Shown here: positions 26,133 through 32,786 of the stretch, one piece after another
Layout of the letters: each line of letters begins with the position of its first letter
Position numbering within the stretch: position 1 is the stretch's first letter
Assembly (NCBI GenBank): GCA_947165425.1
Contig: CAMVAJ010000002.1
Coordinates: 1-64,000, forward strand
Reading direction: 5' to 3'
DNA: 64,000 nucleotides
DNA from: an uncultured Clostridia bacterium
GTDB lineage: Bacteria > Bacillota > Clostridia > Christensenellales > Aristaeellaceae
Program-made: the position numbers and the translations under genes
Notes under the pieces: model-generated
Seen by the model: the letters and a program-made list of their open reading frames with translations, nothing else
Databases searched by the model: none
What the model was told of the DNA's origin: nothing

Positions 26133-27395
26133 TTACGCATCCATCCGCAGGATGACCGGCTCGCCGTCGGTGGCCAGCAGGCCGCACTCGATGGAGACCT
26201 CCCGGCTGTCCAGCAGGTTCCGGTGCGTTCCCTCCGGCAGGGACACGGGGACGAGGCCCGGCCGGCCCTGCAGGCTGAACAGCCCGAGGGCGCGGGCGCC
26301 CGGCGCGCGCCACTCGGCGGTCAGCAGGTCGCCGGGGTGGGCCTGGAAGGAGTAGACGCCGTCCGCGAACAGGGGATCCTTCTTCATCGCGGCGAGCCGC
26401 CGGATCAGCCCGGCCAGGGGCGCCTCGCCCGCCATGGGGACGGGGTCTGCGTCGAAGAGGCCGGGCCGGTGCGGAACGGCCCACTCCTGCCCGCCGTAGA
26501 GCAGCGCGGCGCCCTTCTGGAAGAACATCCAGGCGAGCCAGTTCCGCTGCAGCCGGGCGTCCGGGAAAAGGAAGGCCATCCGGGGCCGGTCGTGGTTCTC
26601 CAGGAAGCGCAGCTTCACATAGTCGGCCGGGTAGCAGCTCTCCTGCCGCTCCAGGGCGGCGAGGTAGTCCGGGAGCGCGCACTCGCCACGGATATAGCGG
26701 CTGAAATCGCCGTAGACATCGTAGTCGTAGCAGATGTCGAAGGCCTGATAGAGCTCTGCGTCGCTGTGGCTGACCATGCCGCGGCTGCGGTTTGCCCGGA
26801 TGAACTCCGGCTCCACCGACTCCGCGAGCCAGATGCAGCCGGGGCGCACCGCCTCCACCTCCGCCCGAGCCTTCAGCCAGAAGGCGAGGGGGACCATGGG
26901 GGCCACGTCGCAGCGGAAGCCGTCCACGGTCTCCGCCCACATCTTCAGGGTGTCGATCTGGTAGCGCCAGAGCTCGGGGTGGCTGTAGTCCAGGTCGATG
27001 ATGTCCGTCCAGTCGCCGACCCGGTTGCCGAAGCTGCCGTCGGGCTTGTGGTAGAACCACTCCGGATGGTGCTGGGCCAGCCAGGAGTCGGGGGAGGTGT
27101 GGTTGTAGACCACGTCGATCAGCAGCTTCATGCCGCAGCGGTGCACGGCGTCCGCCAAATGCCGGAAGTCGTCCATCGTCCCGTACTCCGGGTTGACGGC
27201 GCGGTAGTCCGCGATGGCGTAGGGGGAGCCGAGGGTGCCCTTGCGCTTCGCCCTCCCGATGGGGTGGATCGGCAGGAGCCACACCGCGTCCGCGCCCAGC
27301 GCCCGGATGCGGGGCAGGTCCGCCGCGACCGCCCGGAAGGAGCCGCCGTGGTTGCGCACAAAAATGGAATAGAGGGTCATGTTTCGGAGATTCAT
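26133..27395 (-). CDS. GH13 alpha-amylase-family glycoside hydrolase
   Basis: A cytoplasmic 420-residue GH13 enzyme without a signal peptide. Conserved regions are DVVYNHTS (region I), DGFRCDVAP (nucleophile Asp163), IWLAES (acid/base Glu192) and FLENHDRPR (Asp269). It is short for the family, with a reduced B domain, resembling maltodextrin- or sucrose-type amylase-like enzymes; the substrate cannot be fixed. The 651-residue ORF is over-extended; the ATG at 27395 with GGAGG 5 nt upstream is chosen. It converges on the loaP-like gene with only 33 bp between stops. Confidence 0.9.
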   Translation of the reverse strand: MNLRNMTLYSIFVRNHGGSFRAVAADLPRIRALGADAVWLLPIHPIGRAKRKGTLGSPYAIADYRAVNPEYGTMDDFRHLADAVHRCGMKLLIDVVYNHTSPDSWLAQHHPEWFYHKPDGSFGNRVGDWTDIIDLDYSHPELWRYQIDTLKMWAETVDGFRCDVAPMVPLAFWLKARAEVEAVRPGCIWLAESVEPEFIRANRSRGMVSHSDAELYQAFDICYDYDVYGDFSRYIRGECALPDYLAALERQESCYPADYVKLRFLENHDRPRMAFLFPDARLQRNWLAWMFFQKGAALLYGGQEWAVPHRPGLFDADPVPMAGEAPLAGLIRRLAAMKKDPLFADGVYSFQAHPGDLLTAEWRAPGARALGLFSLQGRPGLVPVSLPEGTHRNLLDSREVSIECGLLATDGEPVILRMDA

Positions 27396-27564
27396 AGGGG
27401 CCTCCATATTGCTTGTTAGGGTGGATCGCCTGGCTCCGCAGGCGGAAGAGGTTTGGGTATCATATACGCCATACGGAGGCCAAATCCTGCACGGCGCTGA
27501 AAAAAGAACCGCCGGATGCAGGGCAGAATCTACGACGGTTTTCCGCTTTCCGCCCGGCGAAGGC

Positions 27565-27593
27565 TTGCCCTGCCGGCTGTTTCTGTGTATAAT
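27565..27593 (+). promoter_or_regulatory. Promoter of the HprK-like / esterase genes
   Basis: TTGCCC (27565-27570), 17 bp, TATAAT (27588-27593), 37 bp before the ATG at 27630. The rest of the 27396-27629 gap holds a small hairpin CGCCTG-(6)-CAGGCG near 27428 and otherwise nothing recognised. Confidence 0.7.
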
Positions 27594-27629
27594 AAAATCA
27601 GTTTTTTGAAGGGATGCAAGCCAAACCGC

Positions 27630-28352
27630 ATGAGAGAAGAAGAGATCAGCCGCGTCTACCGCTTCGCGGGCGTGCCGGTCGGGATCGAGACGGCCTTTGG
27701 GGAGGTCCACACCCGCTGCGCGGCCTACGCGGACCCGGGGCCGGCGGCGTTCACGGTGCCGGTCGGACGGACAGAGGTCGAGGCCGAGCGCGGGCGGGCG
27801 GAGATTCCGGGCTGCTCGGACGCTTACCTGGCGAGCCTGGCCGCCTGCCGGGGCGTCGCGGAGCGGCTGCCCCTGTGGGACGCCTTCCTCTTCCATGGGT
27901 CGGCGGTGAGCGTGGACGGGGCGGCCTATGTGTTCGCCGCCCCCAGCGGCACGGGCAAGAGCACCCATGCCCGCCTGTGGCGGGAGCTGCTGGGGAGCCG
28001 CGCCGTGATGGTCAACGACGACAAGCCTTTTCTCCGCGTTGCGGCGGAGGGGACCCTCGTCTGCGGCAGCCCCTGGGACGGAAAGCACCGGCTGAGCCGC
28101 AATCTCGACGTGCCGCTCCGGGCGGTCTGTCTCCTGACCCGGGCGGAGAGGAACACGATCCGCCCGCTGGGCTGGGCGGAGGCGCTGCCCGCGCTGCTGC
28201 GGCAGACCTACCGCCCGGCGGACCCGGCGGCGCTGGAGCGGACGCTGGCCCTGCTCGAACGGCTGCGCCGGGACACGCGCTTCTACAGTCTTGGCTGCAA
28301 TATGGCGCTGTCCGCAGCGGAGCTCAGCTATCGGACCATGTCGGAGGGATGA
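27630..28352 (+). CDS. HprK-like P-loop kinase domain protein
   Basis: A 240-residue protein related to HPr(Ser) kinase/PEPCK-like P-loop domains: AAPSGTGKSTHARLWRELLG (Walker A), VMVNDDKPFLRV, and CGSPWDGKHRLSRN. Full-length HprK is longer and has a separate N-terminal domain that is absent here. Such stand-alone domains occur with PqqD-like or RiPP genes, but none is found here, so its substrate is unknown. The ribosome site is weak (GAAGGGAT 13 nt upstream). It is followed 4 bp later by the esterase-like gene, suggesting cotranscription. Confidence 0.75.
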   Translation: MREEEISRVYRFAGVPVGIETAFGEVHTRCAAYADPGPAAFTVPVGRTEVEAERGRAEIPGCSDAYLASLAACRGVAERLPLWDAFLFHGSAVSVDGAAYVFAAPSGTGKSTHARLWRELLGSRAVMVNDDKPFLRVAAEGTLVCGSPWDGKHRLSRNLDVPLRAVCLLTRAERNTIRPLGWAEALPALLRQTYRPADPAALERTLALLERLRRDTRFYSLGCNMALSAAELSYRTMSEG

Positions 28353-28356
28353 GACG

Positions 28357-29088
28357 ATGAAGATGGAGATTTATGACGACGGAATCCGGCTGAGCGCGGT
28401 GCTCGAGCGGCCGAACCAGGGGCGCAGCCCGCTGGTGATCTTCCTTCACGGCTTCACCAGCTCAAAAGACCGGCCTCACAACATCGCTTCCTGCGAGGCG
28501 ATGCGGGAGGTCGGCTTTGCGACGCTGCGCTTTGATCTGTACGGCCATGGGGAGAGCGGCGGGGAGTTCCGCCGGCACACACTGTTCAAGTGGATCTCCA
28601 ACACGATGGTGGTGATCGACTATGTCCGCGGCCTGGATTTCGTGACGGACATCTATCTCTCGGGCCACTCCCAGGGCGGCCTGGTGGCGGCCCTGGTAGC
28701 CGGGATGGAGGCGGACCGTATCGGCGGGCTGATCCTGCGGGCGCCGGCCTTCATGATCCCCCGCTGCGCCCGGGAGGGGAACATGCTGGGGCGCGGCTTC
28801 GACCCTCGCCATATCCCGGACGAGGTCCAGGTGATCAAGGGGCTGACCCTGGACAGCGACTATATCCGCGTCGCGCAGACGATCCACGTGGACGACTTTA
28901 TCGAGCGCTTTGCCGGCTCGGTGCTGCTGATCCACGGGGATGCGGACGACACGGTGCCCATCCAGGAGTCCATCCGCGCCGCGCGGATGTATCCGAAGTG
29001 CCGTCTGGAGATCCTCCCCGGGGAGACCCACCACTTCGACCAGAACCCGGAGCGTATGAAAGCTGTCATCCGGGACTGGCTGAGCTGA
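28357..29088 (+). CDS. Alpha/beta hydrolase, cinnamoyl (feruloyl) esterase-like
   Basis: A 243-residue cytoplasmic alpha/beta hydrolase. It has the oxyanion region FLHGFTSSKDRPH, FDLYGHGESGGEF, nucleophile elbow SGHSQGG (Ser105), acid in HGDADDTVP (Asp197) and histidine in ETHHFDQ. The insertion containing RAPAFMIPRCAREGNMLGRGFDPRHIPDE corresponds to the lid of cinnamoyl esterases such as Lactobacillus LJ0536, which release ferulic or caffeic acid from plant esters. This fits the GH39/GH67 genes at the window start. ATG at 28357 with GGAGGG upstream. Confidence 0.85.
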   Translation: MKMEIYDDGIRLSAVLERPNQGRSPLVIFLHGFTSSKDRPHNIASCEAMREVGFATLRFDLYGHGESGGEFRRHTLFKWISNTMVVIDYVRGLDFVTDIYLSGHSQGGLVAALVAGMEADRIGGLILRAPAFMIPRCAREGNMLGRGFDPRHIPDEVQVIKGLTLDSDYIRVAQTIHVDDFIERFAGSVLLIHGDADDTVPIQESIRAARMYPKCRLEILPGETHHFDQNPERMKAVIRDWLS

Positions 29089-29097
29089 GAGAGGCGG

Positions 29098-29658
29098 TTA
29101 CGCAGGCTGGTTCAGGGAGAGGCCGGCCCGCTCCAAGGCGATCACCAGAACAGGGATCAGCACCAGATGGAGGACGATCCCCGGCACCGCGCCGGTGACC
29201 GCGCCGGAGAGGAACATGGCCCAGGTGAAGGAGCTGCCGCTCATCCCGGCTAGGATGACCCGCACCGCGCCCCACACGAGCCGGCCGGCGATCATCGCGA
29301 TGATCAGCGTGATGTAGACGCTGCCCTTGTTCCGGGGGAGCCTGCGGTACAGGAAGCCGGACAGGCCGCCGTACACCGCCAGCTCGAAGGCCATGGCCAC
29401 CGCGCCGGGAAACATCACGGGCATGCCGAAGAGAACCGAGCGGAGGAGCGGCGCGATCAGGCCCACCGCCAATCCCCAGGGCCAGCCGCACAGGAAGCCG
29501 CACAGCAGCACCGGGATGTGCATCGGGGAGAGCATGGAGCCGATCTGGGGGATCTGCCCCGTGAGAAATGGCAGCACCAGGGCCAGGGCGAGGAAGAGGG
29601 CCGCGTAGGTCAGACGGCGCACCTGCAGGGCGGAGCCGGTTTTGCTCTGAGTGGTCAT
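29098..29658 (-). CDS. ECF transporter S component (vitamin uptake, substrate uncertain)
   Basis: A 186-residue integral membrane protein with five to six hydrophobic segments, starting LTYAALFLALALVLPFLTGQIP and carrying SMLSPMHIPVLLCGFLCGWPWGLAVGLIAPLLRS, typical of ECF S components that bind a vitamin and dock on a shared energising module. The ATPase and T components are not in this window. A probable ZTP riboswitch in its leader suggests a folate- or purine-linked substrate; this is inference. It converges with the esterase gene, 9 bp between stops. Confidence 0.82.
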   Translation of the reverse strand: MTTQSKTGSALQVRRLTYAALFLALALVLPFLTGQIPQIGSMLSPMHIPVLLCGFLCGWPWGLAVGLIAPLLRSVLFGMPVMFPGAVAMAFELAVYGGLSGFLYRRLPRNKGSVYITLIIAMIAGRLVWGAVRVILAGMSGSSFTWAMFLSGAVTGAVPGIVLHLVLIPVLVIALERAGLSLNQPA

Positions 29659-29682
29659 GGTGATCAGACATCCTTTCAGGCC

Positions 29683-29704
29683 CGCCGCGACGGCGGGTTT
29701 TGTG
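29683..29704 (+). terminator. Candidate GC-rich hairpin in the ECF leader
   Basis: CCCGCCG-CGA-CGGCGGG followed by TTTT on the plus strand (about 29683-29704). On the minus strand the same hairpin lies just before the GAAAGG ribosome site of the ECF gene, so it may instead be part of leader control of that gene. Confidence 0.45.
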
Positions 29705-29723
29705 CTTGTTTTGGGAAAAGAAA

Positions 29724-29812
29724 AAGGCGCCCGCGGCTGTCTCGGGACAGCTCCCGGTACCTTCGTGATACCTGTTCGCCAGTGAAATCCGGGATACAGC
29801 CCGCTTCTGCGG
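29724..29812 (-). ncRNA. Probable ZTP (pfl) riboswitch upstream of the ECF S component
   Basis: Read on the minus strand the leader contains ACTGGCGAACAGGT, a small GGTA/TACC stem, TACCGGGAGC, a GCTGTC-CCGA-GACAGC hairpin, then GCCGCGGGC and TTTTTC. The ACTGGCG...ACCGGGAGC...CCGC..GGGC order matches the conserved core of the ZTP/ZMP riboswitch, which senses the purine and folate-stress alarmone ZTP. The outer P1 stem is not obvious by eye. The trailing U tract indicates transcriptional control. Confidence 0.7.
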
Positions 29813-29842
29813 ACCCTTGGACAGCGCGTGCTGCCGATACCT

Positions 29843-29872
29843 ATCTTACCATGAGACCGGCGGGTATGTCAA
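29843..29872 (-). promoter_or_regulatory. Promoter of the riboswitch-ECF transcript
   Basis: Minus strand TTGACA (29867-29872), 18 bp, TAAGAT (29843-29848), placing the transcript start about 25 bp before the riboswitch. Confidence 0.7.
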
Positions 29873-29934
29873 CGGCTTCACCGGAATAAATGGCCATATC
29901 TTCCCATGGACAGCGCCGGTCAGCGGAGAGGGGC

Positions 29935-29963
29935 TTGACAAACCGCCAGCCTTCCCTTATGAT
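29935..29963 (+). promoter_or_regulatory. Consensus promoter of the second ABC-F gene
   Basis: TTGACA (29935-29940), 17 bp, TATGAT (29958-29963), one of the best matches in the window. The leader from about 29970 to the ABC-F start is nearly 200 nt and highly structured. Confidence 0.85.
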
Positions 29964-29990
29964 AGGCTCATCAGAGAGAAAGGACGGTAC

Positions 29991-30017
29991 TTGGCGCTGA
30001 TGAAGATCCGCAACTGA
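29991..30017 (+). CDS. Leader peptide MALMKIRN upstream of ABC-F
   Basis: A short ORF with TTG start, preceded at 6 nt by AAAGGA, encoding MALMKIRN and stopping with TGA. An internal ATG would give MKIRN. It lies between a consensus promoter and an attenuator in front of an ABC-F resistance-type gene, the arrangement known for ribosome-mediated attenuation of such genes. No protein function is implied; it would act through ribosome stalling. Confidence 0.6.
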   Translation: MALMKIRN

Positions 30018-30073
30018 GATTCGGCCGCAATGAGACTCCGGGCGTGATACGCCGGGAGCGGGATTTGTCGTGC

Positions 30074-30112
30074 CGTTTGGAGGTTGCGTGACGCAGAGCC
30101 AAACGTTTTTTT
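30074..30112 (+). terminator. Attenuator terminator in the ABC-F leader
   Basis: Stem CGTTTGG / CCAAACG with an inner TGCG-TGA-CGCA hairpin, followed by TTTTTTT, 55 bp before the ABC-F ATG. Its 5' arm overlaps CGTGCCG (30069-30075), complementary to CGGCACG at 30143-30149. Confidence 0.75.
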
Positions 30113-30131
30113 GTCTGCTGCATTGGATGAT

Positions 30132-30166
30132 TCACGCCCTCCCGGCACGGAAAGGGCGTGATTTTT
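30132..30166 (+). promoter_or_regulatory. Hairpin masking the ABC-F ribosome binding site
   Basis: TCACGCCC (30132-30139) pairs with GGGCGTGA (30154-30161), followed by TTTTT. The 3' arm overlaps the Shine-Dalgarno AAAGGG. A second copy of GGGCGTGA at 30040-30047 just after the leader ORF could compete for the same TCACGCCC, and GCCGGGAG (30051-30058) can pair with CTCCCGGC (30139-30146), giving mutually exclusive folds. Confidence 0.65.
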
Positions 30167-30167
30167 G

Positions 30168-31826
30168 ATGGCGAAAATGCTTTTGCGCGCGGAGAATCTG
30201 CGCAAGGCCTATGGCGACCGGCAGGTGCTCGACGTGGAAGCCCTGGCGGTCTGGGACGGAGACCGGATCGGACTGATCGGGGAGAACGGCGCGGGAAAAT
30301 CGACCCTGCTGGCCCTGCTGGCGGGGGAGACGGAGGCGGACAGCGGCACGGTTCAGCGGATGGGCACCCTGGCGCTGATCCGTCAGCACGGGGACGCGGA
30401 GGCGGGGGAGGACGAACAAGTCCGGGCGGTCTTCCGGGCGGAGGCTGACCGGGAGCATCCCTCGGGCGGGGAGCTGACGCGAAACCGGATCTCCGCCGCC
30501 CCCTCCCGGCATCCGCAGCTGCTGCTGGCGGACGAGCCCACCACGGACCTGGACGGGGAGGGCCTGGCCCTGCTCCGGGAGCGGCTACGCGCCTTCCCGG
30601 GCGCGCTGATCCTGATCTCCCACGACCGGAGCCTCCTGAGATCGATCTGCACAAAGATCTGGCTGTTGGAGGACGGCAGGCTGACGGTGTTCCCCGGCGG
30701 GTACGACGCCTTCCGCACGGAGCGGGACCGCCAGCGGGCGCGCCAGCAGTTCGAGTATGACCAGTACCGCGCCGAGCAGAAGCGCCTGCGGGCCTCCGCC
30801 CAGCGGATGGCGGAGCGCGCCTCCTCTGTCCGGCGGGCGCCGAGCCGGATGGGCAACAGCGAGGCCAGGCTCCACACCCGCGAGTGGACTGACGCCGTGC
30901 TCCAGCTCAGCCACGCGAAGCGAACGATCCAGAACCGGATGGAGCAGCTGGAGATCAAGGAGAAACCGCGGGCCATGCCGGAGATCCGGATGAAGATGGG
31001 CGCCTTCCACCCCGTGGAGGCGAAAACCGCCCTGGAGGCGCGCTGCGGCCGGCTGGACGCGGGGCCGCGCCGCCTGCTGGAGCGGACGGCGCTGACGCTC
31101 CCGACGGGCAGCCATACCGCGCTGCTCGGGCCGAACGGCTGCGGAAAGACGACGCTGCTGCGCACGCTGGCGGGGAGCACGGAGGGCGCGGTCCGCTTCG
31201 AGGGCGGCGTCCGGTTCAATCCGGCGGTGCGTCTGGGCTGGTTCGACCAGCACCACGAGGCGACGCTGAACCCGGCTCTCTCCACGCTGGAGAACGTGCT
31301 GGATGTCTCCGTCTATCCTGAGAGCCAGGTCCGGACGGTGCTGACCCGGCTGGGCTTCCGCCGGGACGATGTGTTCAAGCCGGTGTCCGTCCTCTCCGGC
31401 GGCGAGCGCGCCAAGGTGGCGCTGGCCCGCCTGCTGCTGATGGACTGCAACCTGCTGCTCCTGGACGAGCCGACGAACCACCTGGATCTGTTCACGCTCG
31501 AGGAGCTGGAGCGGCTGCTGAGGGAGTACAGTGGGACGGTGCTTTTCGTGAGCCACGACGAGGAATTCGTCCGCCAGACCGCCACGCGGATCGTCCGCTT
31601 CGACGGCCGAAAGCTGATCCCCTTCGAGGGAACACTGGATGAGATGCGCGCCCCGAGGGTGAAGGATACGGAAGCCCAGCGCAAAATCGACATCAGCTGC
31701 CTCGAGATGCGCCTGGCCGCCCTCGCCGCCCGGCTGTCCGCGCCGAAGAAGGGGGACAGGCCGGACCTTCTCCAGCAGGAGTACCTGGAGATTGCGGAAC
31801 AACTGAAAAGGCTCAGGTCGCCCTGA
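30168..31826 (+). CDS. ABC-F ribosomal protection protein (Lsa/Vga/VmlR-like)
   Basis: A 552-residue ABC-F ATPase likely to displace antibiotics from the ribosome (lincosamides, pleuromutilins or streptogramin A by analogy). Cassette 1 has IGENGAGKSTLLALLAG, an unusual PSGGE signature and LLLADEPTTDLD; the linker has APSRMGNSEARLHTRE, typical of resistance ABC-Fs; cassette 2 has GPNGCGKTTLLRTLAG, LSGGERAKVALARLLL and LLLDEPTNHLDLFT. The stretch between Walker A and the signature in cassette 1 is shortened. ATG at 30168. Its long leader with peptide and attenuator supports drug-inducible expression. Actual drug resistance is untested. Confidence 0.88.
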   Translation: MAKMLLRAENLRKAYGDRQVLDVEALAVWDGDRIGLIGENGAGKSTLLALLAGETEADSGTVQRMGTLALIRQHGDAEAGEDEQVRAVFRAEADREHPSGGELTRNRISAAPSRHPQLLLADEPTTDLDGEGLALLRERLRAFPGALILISHDRSLLRSICTKIWLLEDGRLTVFPGGYDAFRTERDRQRARQQFEYDQYRAEQKRLRASAQRMAERASSVRRAPSRMGNSEARLHTREWTDAVLQLSHAKRTIQNRMEQLEIKEKPRAMPEIRMKMGAFHPVEAKTALEARCGRLDAGPRRLLERTALTLPTGSHTALLGPNGCGKTTLLRTLAGSTEGAVRFEGGVRFNPAVRLGWFDQHHEATLNPALSTLENVLDVSVYPESQVRTVLTRLGFRRDDVFKPVSVLSGGERAKVALARLLLMDCNLLLLDEPTNHLDLFTLEELERLLREYSGTVLFVSHDEEFVRQTATRIVRFDGRKLIPFEGTLDEMRAPRVKDTEAQRKIDISCLEMRLAALAARLSAPKKGDRPDLLQQEYLEIAEQLKRLRSP

Positions 31827-31835
31827 GCCTCTTTT
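31809..31835 (+). terminator. Terminator overlapping the ABC-F stop codon
   Basis: AGGCTCAGG-TCGC-CCTGAGCCT followed by CTTTT; the TGA stop (31824-31826) is in the 3' arm. Confidence 0.8.
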
Positions 31836-31850
31836 GTAACTGGATTGTTG

Positions 31851-32768
31851 TCAAGCGCCCTCGTTCAGATAGCGGCAGGCGGCCAGCGCCGCCGTCGCGC
31901 CGTCGGCCACCGCGGTGGTCAGCTGGCGCACGCCCTTGGCGCGGCAGTCGCCGGCCACGAAGACGCCGGGTGTGCCTGTGAGGCAGCGCTCGTCCGCGTC
32001 GAAATAGCCGGCCTTGTCCAGCGCCGCCAGGGAGGCGAAGGCCCCGTTCTCCGGGATCAGGCCGATGGCGACGAAGAGCCCGTCGCAGGGGACGGCCTCC
32101 GGGCGTGCACTGTCCGTGTGCCGGATCTCCACGCCGGTCAGGACGTTCCCCTCCCGGAGCAGCTTTTCCACGGTCACGCCGCAGATGGCGCGGACGTTGG
32201 GCCGGGAGAAGAGGGCCTCCTGCAGCTTCTCCTCGCCGGTGCAGCGGGGGAGATCCTGCAGCACGGTGACCGAGGCGCACTTCTCCGAGAGGAGCAGCGC
32301 CTCCTGCAGGCCGGAGTTGCCGCCGCCGGCGACGCAGACCCGCTTTCCGGCGTAGAAATCCCCGTCGCAGACGGCGCAGAAGGAGATGCCCTCGCCGATC
32401 AGCTCCTCCTCGCCCTCGAGGCCCAGCATCCGGTGCCGGACGCCCGTGGCAATCACGGCGGCCCGGCCCTCGAAGCAGCCGCCGTCCTCCGTGAGGACCG
32501 TGAGGCCGCCGCCGCCGCGCCGGATCTCCGTCACGTTGGCCAGCTCGATCTCGGCGCCCTGGTGCAGGATCTGCTCGAGCAGACGGTCGGCGAACTCCGC
32601 ACCGCTCATGCTGAGGGTGCCGGGGTAGTTCTCGACCTTGGGGGAGTGGGTGATCTGCCCGCCGAAGCCCTCCCGCTCGATGACCAGGGCGGTCTTGCCG
32701 TTGCGGCGCGCGTACAGCGCGGCGGTCATTCCCGCCGCGCCGCCGCCGATTACGATGATATCGTACAT
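31851..32768 (-). CDS. trxB: Thioredoxin reductase
   Basis: A 305-residue flavoenzyme passing electrons from NADPH to thioredoxin-like proteins. It shows the FAD motif IIVIGGGAAGMTAALYARR, the redox pair CAVCDGDFYAGK (Cys131, Cys134), the NADPH loop VAGGGNSGLQEAL and the C-terminal FVAGDCRAKGVRQLTTAVADGATAA. It lies 18 bp after nrdD, whose C-terminus is a thioredoxin-like domain and an attractive substrate for it. Confidence 0.94.
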   Translation of the reverse strand: MYDIIVIGGGAAGMTAALYARRNGKTALVIEREGFGGQITHSPKVENYPGTLSMSGAEFADRLLEQILHQGAEIELANVTEIRRGGGGLTVLTEDGGCFEGRAAVIATGVRHRMLGLEGEEELIGEGISFCAVCDGDFYAGKRVCVAGGGNSGLQEALLLSEKCASVTVLQDLPRCTGEEKLQEALFSRPNVRAICGVTVEKLLREGNVLTGVEIRHTDSARPEAVPCDGLFVAIGLIPENGAFASLAALDKAGYFDADERCLTGTPGVFVAGDCRAKGVRQLTTAVADGATAALAACRYLNEGA

Positions 32769-32786
32769 CTGGTTTCTGTTCCTCGC

